From NCBI GenBank assembly GCA_963695375.1, contig OY968767.1, positions 1,860,001 through 1,924,000 of the forward strand: a stretch of 64,000 nt of DNA, written 5' to 3'. The notes beneath the pieces are model-generated. The model was not told the origin of the DNA, did not search any database, and worked only from the letters and a program-made list of their open reading frames with translations. Both the position numbers and the translations under genes were made by a program. Source of the stretch: JACCVL01 sp963695375 (GTDB lineage Bacteria; Actinomycetota; Actinomycetes; Propionibacteriales; Nocardioidaceae). Shown here one piece after another: positions 17,613-25,575 of this stretch; position 1 is the stretch's first letter; each line of letters begins with the position of its first letter.

Positions 17613-17727
17613 CCTGAGCGGCGGCATCGCGGCCACCATCGTCCGTTCGGTGGAGGGCGATACCCGTTCGGCGTACTTGCCCGCGTGTTGCGTGACCCGA
17701 GCCTGGCTGCGGGCTAGCGTCGCAGCC

Positions 17728-17889
17728 ATGATGGTGCTGCTGATCCTGATCGCGTGGTGTGCCGCGTCGCTGGCCACCGGTGCGGCCTGGGCGGTCATCT
17801 GCCACCACGCCCGCCAGGTGGACCGGGTCGCCTCGAGGTGGCAGGCCGCGCAGGAGAAGACCTTCGCGTCGTTGCAGCACGTCGCCTGA
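17728..17889 (+). CDS. Small single-pass membrane protein, hypothetical
   Basis: A possible 53-residue protein with one hydrophobic helix (~3-24) and a short polar tail 'HHARQVDRVASRWQAAQEKT'. The ATG at 17728 lies after 'GCTAGCGTCGCAGCC', a layout often seen at actinobacterial starts, but no strong ribosome site is visible. No family is recognised; it could be a chance frame. Confidence 0.35.
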   Translation: MMVLLILIAWCAASLATGAAWAVICHHARQVDRVASRWQAAQEKTFASLQHVA

Positions 17890-18042
17890 TACCGCGGGCC
17901 TGATGGGCTACGAGGCATCACCCGACTGAGCGCTCACGAACCCCCCGAAGGCACCACCCGAAGGTGCGGGTCGGGTCATTGCTCGCTGACCTCGCAGACC
18001 GGACCCTTTGACAGGTCCGTGTCTGCGTCCGAGGGGACTCCC

Positions 18043-19032
18043 ATGCTGCGTCTTCGTACCGTCGTCGGTCTTACCGTCCTGCCACTCGCCCTCGCCGGCG
18101 TCGGTGCCGCTCCGGCCATCGGCAGCGACAGCGCGACCGGCCCCGCCGATCGGCCCACGTCGCGGCCGGCCGCCAGCACCGTCCTGCGCGCGGCGCCAGG
18201 CGTGGCGGACACCTACGTCCGTCCGGATCGGCACCGGGTGCGGCCGGACGGGCGGGCGGCGACCTTCCAGGTCACCTACACCGGCTTCAGCGCCCCGGCT
18301 CGCCGGGCCTTCCAGCGTGCGGTGGACCTGTGGGCACCGCGGGTCACGTCATCGGTCCCGATCACCATCGACGCTCGTTTCGCGCCGGCCGCCAGCCCGA
18401 ACAACCTGGGCTCCGCGGGACCGAGCTTCATCTGGCGGGACTTCACCGGTGCGCCCAAGCCCGGGACCTGGTACGTCGACGCGGTCGCCAACAAGCGGGC
18501 CGGCTCCGACCTCGACCCCTCGGCGGACATCCTCGCGAACTTCAACAGCTCCCGCACCGACTGGTACTTCGGCCGGGACGGGAACCCGCCGGCCGGTCGC
18601 TACGACTTCGTCAGCGTCGTGATGCACGAGATCGGACACGGGCTCGGGTTCCTGGGCGCCGGCCGGGTGACCGGCTCGAACGGGTCCGTCCGGTTGCAGG
18701 GCTTCCCCTTCGGCTACGACCGGCTCACGGAGACGGGGGCCGGCGCGAAGCTGCTCTCGATGCCGGACAACTCCACCCAGCTCGGGACCGCGCTGCGCAG
18801 CAACAACGTGTTCTTCGACAGCCCGAAGGTGCGAAACGCCAACGGCGGCCAGCCGGCTCGGCTCTACGCACCGGCGACCTGGCAGCAGGGCAGCAGCTAC
18901 TCGCACCTCAACGAGGCGACCTACCCGGCCGGGAACGCCAACTCGCTGATGACCCCGTTCCTGAGCTCGGCGGAGGCGATCCACAGTCCGGGCGCCATCG
19001 TGAACGCGGTGTTCAAGAGCACCGGCTGGTAG
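18043..19032 (+). CDS. Secreted zinc metalloprotease-like protein (HExxHG)
   Basis: A 329-residue exported protein with an N-terminal signal peptide (to ~residue 27) and a metzincin-like core. 'VVMHEIGHGLGFLGAG' (His195, Glu196, His199) supplies two zinc ligands and the catalytic base; a later 'HLNEATYPAGNANSLMTPF' gives a candidate third ligand and a Met-turn. In canonical metzincins the third ligand is the last residue of HExxHxxGxxH; that position is Gly here, so the ligand set is different. Substrate unknown, probably extracellular protein. ATG 18043 has GAGGGGA upstream. A small hairpin (18000-18019) lies in the leader. Confidence 0.75.
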   Translation: MLRLRTVVGLTVLPLALAGVGAAPAIGSDSATGPADRPTSRPAASTVLRAAPGVADTYVRPDRHRVRPDGRAATFQVTYTGFSAPARRAFQRAVDLWAPRVTSSVPITIDARFAPAASPNNLGSAGPSFIWRDFTGAPKPGTWYVDAVANKRAGSDLDPSADILANFNSSRTDWYFGRDGNPPAGRYDFVSVVMHEIGHGLGFLGAGRVTGSNGSVRLQGFPFGYDRLTETGAGAKLLSMPDNSTQLGTALRSNNVFFDSPKVRNANGGQPARLYAPATWQQGSSYSHLNEATYPAGNANSLMTPFLSSAEAIHSPGAIVNAVFKSTGW

Positions 19033-19076
19033 CGCGGCACTGACCTGCCGCTCGGTCGAGCGGGTGGCAGGGTGCG

Positions 19077-19296
19077 GTGATGATCGGTCGGCTGGAGAAG
19101 ACCGTCGTCGACTGCCCCGAGCCGCGATCGCTGGCGGCGTTCTATGCCGCGGTGCTGGCATGCGCGTCAACGAGGGCCACACGGACTGGGTGGTCCTCGG
19201 CCGCGAGGCGGACGCCCGCGAGCTGGCGTTCCAGCGGGCGTCGCCCTGGGTGCCGCCGCGCTGGCCGGACATCCGTTCTGCCTGGTCTTCGGCTGA
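19077..19296 (+). pseudogene. Broken VOC/glyoxalase-family gene (1-nt deletion plus internal deletion)
   Basis: Three frames together spell a VOC protein with its middle missing. From 19080, 'MIGRLEKTVVDCPEPRSLAAFY' reads in frame until ~19158. One base is then missing ('gcatg' where 'ggcatg' is expected for Leu-Gly-Met) and the sequence continues in another frame as 'RVNEGHTDWVVLGREADARE' to 'PPRWPD'. It then jumps to a third frame with the family C-terminus 'LAGHPFCLVFG' and a stop at 19294. About 50 residues between are absent. An intact VOC gene with a near-identical C-terminal motif sits at 20124-20537. Confidence 0.75.
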
Positions 19297-19351
19297 TGGT
19301 CGACCGCGACCCGGCAGCAGGCGGAGGCGGGACGTCGGCGGAGGACTGCAG

Positions 19352-20278
19352 ATGAGGGTCGTGATCGTCGGGGCTGGACAGATCGGCAGTCGGGTGACGG
19401 TCACCCTCACCGCGGCCGGGCACGACGTGGTCGCCCTTGGCAGGACGTCCGGGATCGACACCAGCACCGGCGCCGGCGTCGCGGAGGCGGTGGCGGGGGC
19501 CGACGTCGTCATGGATCTGACCAACTCGCGGTCGGAGGCGGACGACGAGGTCCTCGCCTTCTTCCGCGCATCGACCAGGCACCTGCTCGCGGCCGAGGAG
19601 CAGGCGCGAGTCGGTCACCACGTGATCCTGTCCGTCGTCGGCGCTGACCGGCTGACGGGCTCCGGCTACCTGCGTGCGAAGCTCGTTCAGGAAGACCTCG
19701 TCAGAGACGGCCCGATCCCGTACACGATCGTTCGGTCGACGCAGTTCTTCGAGTTTCTCGCCGTCATCGCCGATGTGATGACCGAGGACGGCACCGTTCG
19801 CGTGCCGTCGGCACGGTTGCAGCCGATCGCCGCGAGCGACGTGGCCGCCCGGGTCGGGGAGATCGCCGTCGGTGACCCGGTCAACGGCATCGTCGAGATC
19901 GCCGGCCCGGAGCCTCTGGGCATCGACGAGCTCGTGCGTCGTCAGCTCGCCGCCACCGGGGACGAGCGCGGCGTGGTGACCGATCCCGACGCCGAGTATT
20001 TCGGCGCGAGGCTGCACGACGCCGCGCTGACACCCACCCCCGGAGGCGGCGCTTGGATCGCTCCTACCAGGTTCGACGACTGGCTCGCGGTCGTCCTCGC
20101 TAGCTCCGCGGCAGGGTCCGCACTCAGGCGACGAAGATGCAGAACGGGTGCCCGGCCAGGTCGGCGAACACGAACAACGGCTCGTCTGGGTCGTCGGACC
20201 GGTCGAGGACGAGTCCCGCGCCCAGCGCCTCCGCGCGTTCGCGCTGCCGGTTCAGCTCGGCGGCGCTGGAGACGGTGA
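19352..20278 (+). CDS. NAD(P)-binding SDR-like (NmrA-type) protein with an abnormal C-terminal run-on
   Basis: An atypical short-chain dehydrogenase/NmrA-like protein. It has the nucleotide-binding 'VVIVGAGQIGSRVTVTLTAA' at the N-terminus and 'STQFFEFLAVIADVM' and 'PIAASDVAARVGEIAVG' blocks seen in this family, whose members bind NAD(P)H as sensors or reductases. The family ends at about 'FDDWLAVVLA' (~20100), but here the frame has no stop until 20276-20278. It adds ~58 Arg-rich residues that are just the antisense of the VOC gene (20124-20537). A TAG at 20101-20103 is in a neighbouring frame, so a small indel has probably removed the proper stop. ATG 19352 follows GGAGGACTGCAG. Confidence 0.68.
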   Translation: MRVVIVGAGQIGSRVTVTLTAAGHDVVALGRTSGIDTSTGAGVAEAVAGADVVMDLTNSRSEADDEVLAFFRASTRHLLAAEEQARVGHHVILSVVGADRLTGSGYLRAKLVQEDLVRDGPIPYTIVRSTQFFEFLAVIADVMTEDGTVRVPSARLQPIAASDVAARVGEIAVGDPVNGIVEIAGPEPLGIDELVRRQLAATGDERGVVTDPDAEYFGARLHDAALTPTPGGGAWIAPTRFDDWLAVVLASSAAGSALRRRRCRTGARPGRRTRTTARLGRRTGRGRVPRPAPPRVRAAGSARRRWRR

Positions 20279-20537
20279 AGTCGACGTGCAGCTGCATCGG
20301 GACGTCGTGTGCCGGCCAGGTCGTTCGTTGCAGCTGGTCGACCTGTTGGAAGGCCAGTCGCCGGGCGCCGCCGGAGGTCGTGAGCACCAGCCAGTCCGCG
20401 TCGTCGGGTGTGCCGTCCGGGGGCGGTTCGTCACCGGGTCGGTACTGGAGGCCGAGCAGCACACGGTAGAACTCGGCGAGCTCTCGTGGCCGGGTGGTGT
20501 CGAGAACGGTGTGCAGGAGCTGCGGGTACTCAGCCAT
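20124..20537 (-). CDS. VOC family protein (glyoxalase/dioxygenase fold)
   Basis: A complete 137-residue vicinal-oxygen-chelate protein. Two beta-alpha-beta-beta-beta modules are visible: 'LLHTVLDTTRPRELAEFYRV' and 'QLHVDFTVSSAAELNRQRER', ending in 'DLAGHPFCIFV'. His and Glu residues are in about the right places for a metal, but the reaction is unknown; members of this glyoxalase-like group are often resistance or detoxification proteins. Divergent from the DUF1801 gene (44-bp gap). The facing SDR frame runs over its 3' end. Confidence 0.83.
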   Translation of the reverse strand: MAEYPQLLHTVLDTTRPRELAEFYRVLLGLQYRPGDEPPPDGTPDDADWLVLTTSGGARRLAFQQVDQLQRTTWPAHDVPMQLHVDFTVSSAAELNRQRERAEALGAGLVLDRSDDPDEPLFVFADLAGHPFCIFVA

Positions 20538-20581
20538 GGGCCTTCCTCACGGTTGTCCGCGGTCGAATCTAGGATCACGGC

Positions 20582-20977
20582 ATGGTGGACCGTGCGCACC
20601 CACGTGTCGACGCCTACATCGACCGGCTTCCCTCCTGGCAGCGCGACATCTGTGCGGAGCTTCGACAGATCATCTGGGCTGCGGATCCTCACATCGAGGA
20701 GACGATCAAGCGCTCCGTCCAGCCGTACTTCGTTCTCGACGGGAACGTCTGCGCGTTGTTGGCCACGAAGGACCACGTCAACCTCTTCCTCTACGACCCG
20801 AGCGTCGCCGACCCGGCCGGCCTGATCAACCAAGGGCAGGGGAACGCGACGGCGCGCGCGATCCAGATCTATCGCGGCGACACCATCGACCGCTCGGCAC
20901 TCATCGAACTGTTGAGCGCGATCGTGGCGAACAACCGGGCCGGAGGGTGGCGACGACTGAGGCGCACCAGCGGCTGA
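20582..20977 (+). CDS. DUF1801 (YdhG/YdeI-like) protein
   Basis: A 131-residue DUF1801 protein. Typical features are the opening 'VDAYIDRLPSWQRDICAELR' with 'IIWAADPHIEETIKRSVQPYF', and 'LLATKDHVNLFLYD' in the sheet. The fold is related to the iron-chaperone frataxin-like group, but the function is unknown. The C-terminus 'RAGGWRRLRRTSG' is slightly irregular. The ATG start lies 44 bp from a divergent VOC gene. Confidence 0.78.
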   Translation: MVDRAHPRVDAYIDRLPSWQRDICAELRQIIWAADPHIEETIKRSVQPYFVLDGNVCALLATKDHVNLFLYDPSVADPAGLINQGQGNATARAIQIYRGDTIDRSALIELLSAIVANNRAGGWRRLRRTSG

Positions 20978-20989
20978 CCAGCAGGCGCG

Positions 20990-21237
20990 TTGCTCGAGGC
21001 GTGCGTGAACGGAGCGCGGCTGCCGCACGAGCATCCCGCCCTACCCGTCACCGCGGACGCGCTAGCGCGCGAGTCGGTGCGGGTTCGTGATGCGGGTGCG
21101 GGGGTGGTGCATCTGCACGTCAAGGACTCCGAGGGCAACGACCCGCTCGCCTGGACACCAGGATCGGCGTCGAGGACACCGTGAGCCTGCCGGACGGCTC
21201 GCCGGCGCCGGACGACACCAGCCTGGTACGCGCGGCG
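20990..21237 (+). pseudogene. Remnant of a BKACE (DUF849, beta-keto acid cleavage enzyme) gene with the middle deleted
   Basis: The first ~55 codons read 'LEACVNGARLPHEHPALPVT' to 'AGVVHLHVKDSEGNDPLAW', the N-terminus of a DUF849 enzyme including the His-x-His metal site. At ~21153 the sequence jumps to another frame reading 'TRIGVEDTVSLPDGSPAPDD', which is the C-terminal block of the same family, followed by 'TSLVRAA'. Around 200 residues in between are missing. It cannot make an active barrel. It is the same kind of scar as the VOC remnant at 19077. Confidence 0.7.
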
Positions 21238-21361
21238 GGTCGCGGTTCTCGCCTTCGCGGCTCAGCCGCTCGGACGGGCCTGGTAGGAACTCCCGGAGTG
21301 ATCGATGACCGACTGGGACCCGCGAACTGTAGGGATCGACGTCGGTGAGCATGCTGGGTGG

Positions 21362-21871
21362 ATGACGGAACTACGCACCGCACGGTTGGAGCTGCGTCGT
21401 TGGCGGGAGGCTGACCTCGAGGAGTACGCGGCGATGGCGGCCGATCCTGAGGTCACCCGTTATCTCGGTGGCCCTCCGCTGGATCGCGCGGCGGTGTGGC
21501 GGCAGATCGCGATGTTCATCGGACATCGAGAGCTGAGAGGGTGGACGAGCTCGGCAGTTGTCGACAGGGAATCCGGACGGCTGATAGGGCGAGGCGGACT
21601 GTGGCAGCCCGAAGGTTGGCCAGGCGTCGAGGTGGGCTGGGTCTTCAGTCGGTCCGCCTGGGGACAGGGCTATGCCACGGAACTCGGTCGGGCCGTGCGC
21701 GACCACGCGTTCCGAGATTTGGCTTTACCCCACCTTGTCTCGGTCATTCACCGCGCTAACCTCGCCTCGATCCGCGTGGCCGAAAGAATTGGCTCGACGT
21801 TCGAACGTGAAGCTGAGATCAACGGCGAGCCCTGTCTCATCTACGGTCAGCGAGCGCCGACACCCATCTGA
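21362..21871 (+). CDS. GNAT family N-acetyltransferase
   Basis: A 169-residue RimJ/RimL-type acetyltransferase using acetyl-CoA on a protein N-terminus or small amine. It opens 'MTELRTARLELRRWREADLE', has the 'GWVFSRSAWGQGYATELGRA' acetyl-CoA-binding segment (motif A, ~95-115) and ends with the family's 'NLASIRVAERIGSTFERE'. The ATG at 21362 gives the usual family start; an upstream GTG/ATG would add 19 residues without homology. Codon and base use is a little less GC-rich than the core genes around. Acceptor unknown. Confidence 0.82.
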   Translation: MTELRTARLELRRWREADLEEYAAMAADPEVTRYLGGPPLDRAAVWRQIAMFIGHRELRGWTSSAVVDRESGRLIGRGGLWQPEGWPGVEVGWVFSRSAWGQGYATELGRAVRDHAFRDLALPHLVSVIHRANLASIRVAERIGSTFEREAEINGEPCLIYGQRAPTPI

Positions 21872-22066
21872 GGGGGAACGAGCCTGCGACGGCCGTCGGG
21901 TTGATCGCGAGGATCGCCACGGCACCGACCTCCGCGGGCGGGGATGGGACGTCTGCTGACGTGACCCCTCCCCGGGCCGCTGAACGTCGGGCTTCGCCAC
22001 GGACGACGCCGGGGGGCTCTCCCTCGCGACCAGGAGGCTTGGGCTGCCTGTCCGCGTTGATCGGAG

Positions 22067-22690
22067 TCAGTCGAGCACGTGGCGTGTAGATCCGTAGCCG
22101 GGGAGGGACGTTGGCCACCGCCAAGCCGCCCAGGCCTCCCAAGAATCGAAGCCCGCCGGTGGGGGGTCGATGGCCGCTGCCCCAAGCTCGGTCGCATCCG
22201 GCGGCTGAAAGACTGGCCGCCACCGTTCAAGGTTCGCCTTGGTCATCGCGAAGGTGGTTGCGGCGTCGGTCATGGCGCGGGCCTGAACCCTGCGCCACTG
22301 CTCCTCTGCGTCCACCTGCAGATAGATCAGCTCGCTGGCTGCTCCGACCGAGGCTGCCAACGCGCGCAGCGCCGATCGCTCGGCCTTGGCCCACACGCCG
22401 AAGTCGAGCACGACGTTGACACCAACCCGCAGCGCGGTCAGTGCGAGCCAGATCAACCGACCCTCCAAGACGTTGCGCTTGCCCTCGGGCTGGTCCTGTC
22501 CGAAGAGTGGGATCATCCACTCGTCGGGGGTCAGCCGCAGAGCGTTCCATGTGGCTGCCAGCTCGAGTGCGCGGCTCGTCTTGCCCGCTGAGGGAAGCCC
22601 GACCATCACGAACATCCTGGGCGGGCCGCCATAACCGGTGCTTGTTGCGCTCACAGTCACAGCCTCGACGGGCTCCTCGCGATTGGCCAC
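22067..22690 (-). CDS. P-loop NTPase/kinase (AAA_33, zeta-toxin-like fold)
   Basis: A 207-residue ATP-binding protein. Walker A is 'GLPSAGKTS' at ~31-39; 'LRLTPDEWM' and 'VGVNVVLDFGVWAKAERSAL' match the DxxD/lid regions of AAA_33 kinases, a group including small-molecule kinases and antibiotic phosphotransferases. A lid Arg is present in 'QWRRVQAR'. The substrate is unknown. The GTG at 22690 is the only start giving the full nucleotide fold. It lies directly downstream (same strand) of a serine-hydrolase C-terminal fragment. Confidence 0.72.
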   Translation of the reverse strand: MANREEPVEAVTVSATSTGYGGPPRMFVMVGLPSAGKTSRALELAATWNALRLTPDEWMIPLFGQDQPEGKRNVLEGRLIWLALTALRVGVNVVLDFGVWAKAERSALRALAASVGAASELIYLQVDAEEQWRRVQARAMTDAATTFAMTKANLERWRPVFQPPDATELGAAAIDPPPAGFDSWEAWAAWRWPTSLPGYGSTRHVLD

Positions 22691-22752
22691 AGAAGACGAT
22701 AGAGCGGCGAGGCGGGCGCAGATCCGGCGGTAGATCGCCGGCCGGCCTCGAC

Positions 22753-22913
22753 GTCATCCCAGCTCCGCATCGATCGCCCGCGCGAGCGCGGCGATCACCG
22801 GCCAGGCACCTTCGGAGCTGTTTCCGAGCACGCTCACCGTCGTTCGAGTCTCGCTGATGTGCGTCGATCGGAACGAGGCCCCGGCGTCGTGTCCGTCGAG
22901 GATGAGCACCGGG
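22753..22913 (-). pseudogene. Orphan C-terminal fragment of a serine hydrolase; copy 1 of a 161-bp direct repeat
   Basis: This 161-bp stretch matches 24561-24721 at all but two positions by eye. It corresponds to the last ~53 codons and stop of the serine hydrolase at 24562-25575 ('DGHDAGASFRSTHISETRTT' onward). Nothing of the N-terminal catalytic part remains next to it. It is probably the tail of a former tandem copy. Confidence 0.85.
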
Positions 22914-22957
22914 CCTCGCCACCGTCACATCCTGGCCGTTAGAGAGGCAGAACCCGT

Positions 22958-23080
22958 GTGAGTCCCGCGCACCCTGAGACCACGCTCTCCTGTTTGCGGG
23001 TGATCCTCAAGGAGGAGTGGGAGCACCACCGCTACGCCGTCCGCGACCTCGAGGAGATCGGGAGGCCCGCTGGTGGGTGA
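22958..23080 (+). pseudogene. Orphan C-terminal fragment of a DinB-like protein
   Basis: A 40-codon frame from GTG 22958 contains 'VILKEEWEHHRYAVRDLEEI', the C-terminal helix of DinB-type proteins. The frameshifted DinB gene at 32448-33156 ends with the related 'VLGEEFEHHQFCVRDLALI'. There is no upstream part of the fold, so this is a leftover. Confidence 0.6.
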
Positions 23081-23090
23081 CCTCCTAGTC

Positions 23091-24455
23091 TCACTCTAGG
23101 CGGGCGGCGTCGCCGAGTCGCTCTCGCACGAAGATGTCGGTGTGGCCGTTGGTGTCCCGGGGCACCAAGGTGGTCGAGACCGAGGCGAAGGCGATGTGCC
23201 GACCGTCGGCGGAGATCTCCGGGGTGAAGCTGTCACTGTCGGCTTGCCCTGAGCCTGTGCGCACCGACACCCGCCGCGTCACTCCGGCGAGCCGGTCCCG
23301 CACGAACACATCGAGAGCCTGGTTGGTGTCACCCGGCACCAGGTTCGAAGCGGCCGAGTGAAACACGACCCGGCGTCCGTTCCCGGAGATGGCCGGAAAC
23401 TCGCTGAAGCCGTCGGCCTGCCTGCCACCGGGGCCGACCGACATGCGACGGGTCAGGCCGGTCAGCCGGTCGTGGACGAACACGTCGAAGGTGTCGTTGG
23501 TGTCTCCGCGCACCAGGTTCGACGCCTCCGACATGAAGGCCACGTACCGGCCGTTGTTGGAGATCGCGGGGCCGAAGCTGACGCCGTTGGCCTGCCGACC
23601 GCGGCCAACCGACACCCGCTGGGTCACCTTGGCCTGGCGGTCTCGCACGAACACGTCCAGGGTGCGGTTCGTGTCGCCGCGTACCAGGTTCGAAGCGTCC
23701 GAGATGAAGGTCACATACCTGCCATTGGCAGACATCGCCACATCGAAGCTGGCGCCGTTGGCCTCGCGGCCTCCGCGGCCTACCGACACCCGACGGGTCA
23801 CCCCGGCCTGCTGGTCCCGCACGAAGACATCCCCGGCGCGGTTGGTGTCCCCGCGGATGAGGTTCGACGCCTCCGAGCCGAACGCGACCACCCGGCCGTC
23901 CGCCGAGATCGCCTTGTTGAGACTGGCACCGTTCCCCTGCCGGCCCCCGGGGCCTACCGACACCCGGCTCGTCACCCCGGCCACCGTGTCCCGCATGAAG
24001 ATGTCGAATGTGCTGTTCGTGTCCCCGGCCACGAGATTCGACGCGCGAGAGCTGAAGACCACGTACCGGCCGTTGTCGGAGATCTCGGGGAACCAGCAGA
24101 AACGGTTGGCTTGTCGGCCCCGGGGGCCAACCGAGACCCGCTGGGTCACGCCGGCCAGCCGGTCCCGCACGAAGACATCCTGTGAGCCGTTGGTATCGCC
24201 GGCTACCAGGTTCGACGCCTCGGAGTCGAAGGCGACGAACCGCCCACTGCGCGATATCGCGAGGCCGAAGCTTCCCCCGTTGGCCTGGTGTCCACCCGAT
24301 GTCACCGACACCCGGCTGGTCACCGCGCCCCACTCCGACCGGTCCGCCGGCACCTCCTCGGCGGACGCTCCCAGCGCCGCCCCCGCTGTGGTAACGACCA
24401 CCGCCATCACGACCGTCAGCCCCCGGCGGAAACCCGTCGACCTGTGTCTAGCCAT
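23091..24455 (-). CDS. Secreted beta-propeller protein with seven PD40/TolB-like repeats
   Basis: A 454-residue exported protein. After an N-terminal signal segment (~10-35, 'VMAVVVTTAGAALGASAEE'), seven ~61-residue repeats follow. Each carries 'ISxxGRxVAFxSxASNLVxG', then 'DTNxxxDVFVRDRxxGVTxR', then 'VSVGxGGRQAN'; the DTNxxxDxF motif is likely a calcium-binding loop, and seven blades suggest a closed propeller. The last repeat is diverged (PRDTNGHTDIFVRERL). The function is unknown; such proteins bind polymers or scaffold secreted complexes. ATG 24455 has GAGGG upstream. The gene sits between the two copies of the 161-bp direct repeat. Confidence 0.82.
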   Translation of the reverse strand: MARHRSTGFRRGLTVVMAVVVTTAGAALGASAEEVPADRSEWGAVTSRVSVTSGGHQANGGSFGLAISRSGRFVAFDSEASNLVAGDTNGSQDVFVRDRLAGVTQRVSVGPRGRQANRFCWFPEISDNGRYVVFSSRASNLVAGDTNSTFDIFMRDTVAGVTSRVSVGPGGRQGNGASLNKAISADGRVVAFGSEASNLIRGDTNRAGDVFVRDQQAGVTRRVSVGRGGREANGASFDVAMSANGRYVTFISDASNLVRGDTNRTLDVFVRDRQAKVTQRVSVGRGRQANGVSFGPAISNNGRYVAFMSEASNLVRGDTNDTFDVFVHDRLTGLTRRMSVGPGGRQADGFSEFPAISGNGRRVVFHSAASNLVPGDTNQALDVFVRDRLAGVTRRVSVRTGSGQADSDSFTPEISADGRHIAFASVSTTLVPRDTNGHTDIFVRERLGDAARLE

Positions 24456-24560
24456 CGCTGCCCTCGGTCTCTCAGCATCGACCGGCCGCTGCCAGGCCAA
24501 TGTCTCGCATGCTTCTCCCAACTTCCCGAGAGCGCAAGGACGTTCGCGATGGCGGTCGGA

Positions 24561-24721
24561 GTCATCCCAGTTCCGCATCGATCTCCCGCGCGAGCGCGGC
24601 GATCACCGGCCAGGCACCTTCGGAGCTGTTTCCGAGCACGCTCACCGTCGTTCGAGTCTCGCTGATGTGCGTCGATCGGAACGAGGCCCCGGCGTCGTGT
24701 CCGTCGAGGATGAGCACCGGG
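24561..24721 (-). repeat. 161-bp direct repeat, copy 2 (3' end of the serine hydrolase gene)
   Basis: Pairs with 22753-22913, same orientation, 1.8 kb apart, two mismatches seen. Recombination between the copies would delete the propeller gene and the DinB scrap. Confidence 0.85.
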
Positions 24722-25575
24722 TGGGTGGGGTGGATCCAGAACCCCAGGCCGTACCGCAGCCCTTCCTCCGGCACCTCGTGGCGCGGATGGATCATCTCGG
24801 CGACGGTCGCGCGCGAGACGATGCGACCGTCCAGCAACGCCAACCAGAACCGGTGCAGGTCGTCCCCGGTCGTGAACGCGCCACCGTCGCCGTTGCCGAG
24901 CACCGGCAGGTGCAGCACATTCACGAGATCACCCTCGTTGAAGAGGTAGCCGGCCGCAGCGTCCGCCGGCAGCTCGTTCAGGGGGAGGAATCCGGTGCGC
25001 TCCAGGTTCGCGGGCTCGAACACCAGGCGCCTGACGACCTCGTGGTAGGTGTCGCCCGTGACCCGCTCGAGCAGCACCGCGAGCACCATGTACCCGCCGT
25101 TGCAGTACGCGAACCGCTCGCCGGGCGCGAACGTTTGCGGGTGTCCGTCGAGCATCGGCAGGAACGCCTCGGACGTCGTGAGCGTGTGCACCGGCAGCGA
25201 GAGGACGTAGTCGGACGCCTCCCAGTCGCCGTCTTCGTCGAGATAGTCACCGATCCCCGAGGTGTGGGTGAGGAGATGCTCGATCGTGACGCCGTCGTCG
25301 ATGAGCGGCAGGTCGTCGCCGAGCAGTTCGCGAACTGGCTGGTCGAGCCGCAGCACCCCGTCCTCGACGAGCCGCATCACCGCTAGGGCGGTGAACGCCT
25401 TGCTCCCGCTGGCGATTGCGATCCGCGTCTGGGCCGTCATCGGCACGCGGAGTGCACGATGGATGAAGCCGTGGCAACGCTCAAGGACACGCCGGTCACC
25501 GACATTCACCGTCACGACGCCCGTGAACGCCTCGGCTGCGGCCGCGTCATCGAGAGTTCGAGGATCTACGTGCAT
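24562..25575 (-). CDS. Beta-lactamase-like serine hydrolase (class C/PBP4*-type fold)
   Basis: A 337-residue penicillin-binding-protein-like hydrolase or esterase. The SxxK motif is 'IASGSKAFTALAV' (Ser56, Lys59), the YxN motif 'FAYCNGGY', and 'DGHDAGASF' stands in the place of the KTG-like HxG motif. 'LLTHTSGIGDYLDEDGDW' is the usual loop of this family. No signal peptide is seen, so it is probably cytosolic. The ATG at 25575 is chosen; a TTG four codons upstream is possible. Its 3' end has been duplicated at 22753-22913. Substrate unknown. Confidence 0.85.
   Translation of the reverse strand: MHVDPRTLDDAAAAEAFTGVVTVNVGDRRVLERCHGFIHRALRVPMTAQTRIAIASGSKAFTALAVMRLVEDGVLRLDQPVRELLGDDLPLIDDGVTIEHLLTHTSGIGDYLDEDGDWEASDYVLSLPVHTLTTSEAFLPMLDGHPQTFAPGERFAYCNGGYMVLAVLLERVTGDTYHEVVRRLVFEPANLERTGFLPLNELPADAAAGYLFNEGDLVNVLHLPVLGNGDGGAFTTGDDLHRFWLALLDGRIVSRATVAEMIHPRHEVPEEGLRYGLGFWIHPTHPVLILDGHDAGASFRSTHISETRTTVSVLGNSSEGAWPVIAALAREIDAELG

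Noticed and set aside
18000..18019. CGGACC/GGTCCG hairpin in the leader of the metalloprotease gene as an operator or riboswitch
   Set aside because: Only 6 bp of stem, with no larger conserved structure around it.
23091..24455. Regular ~180-bp repeats as a non-coding satellite
   Set aside because: They encode the blades of one continuous propeller protein with a signal peptide.
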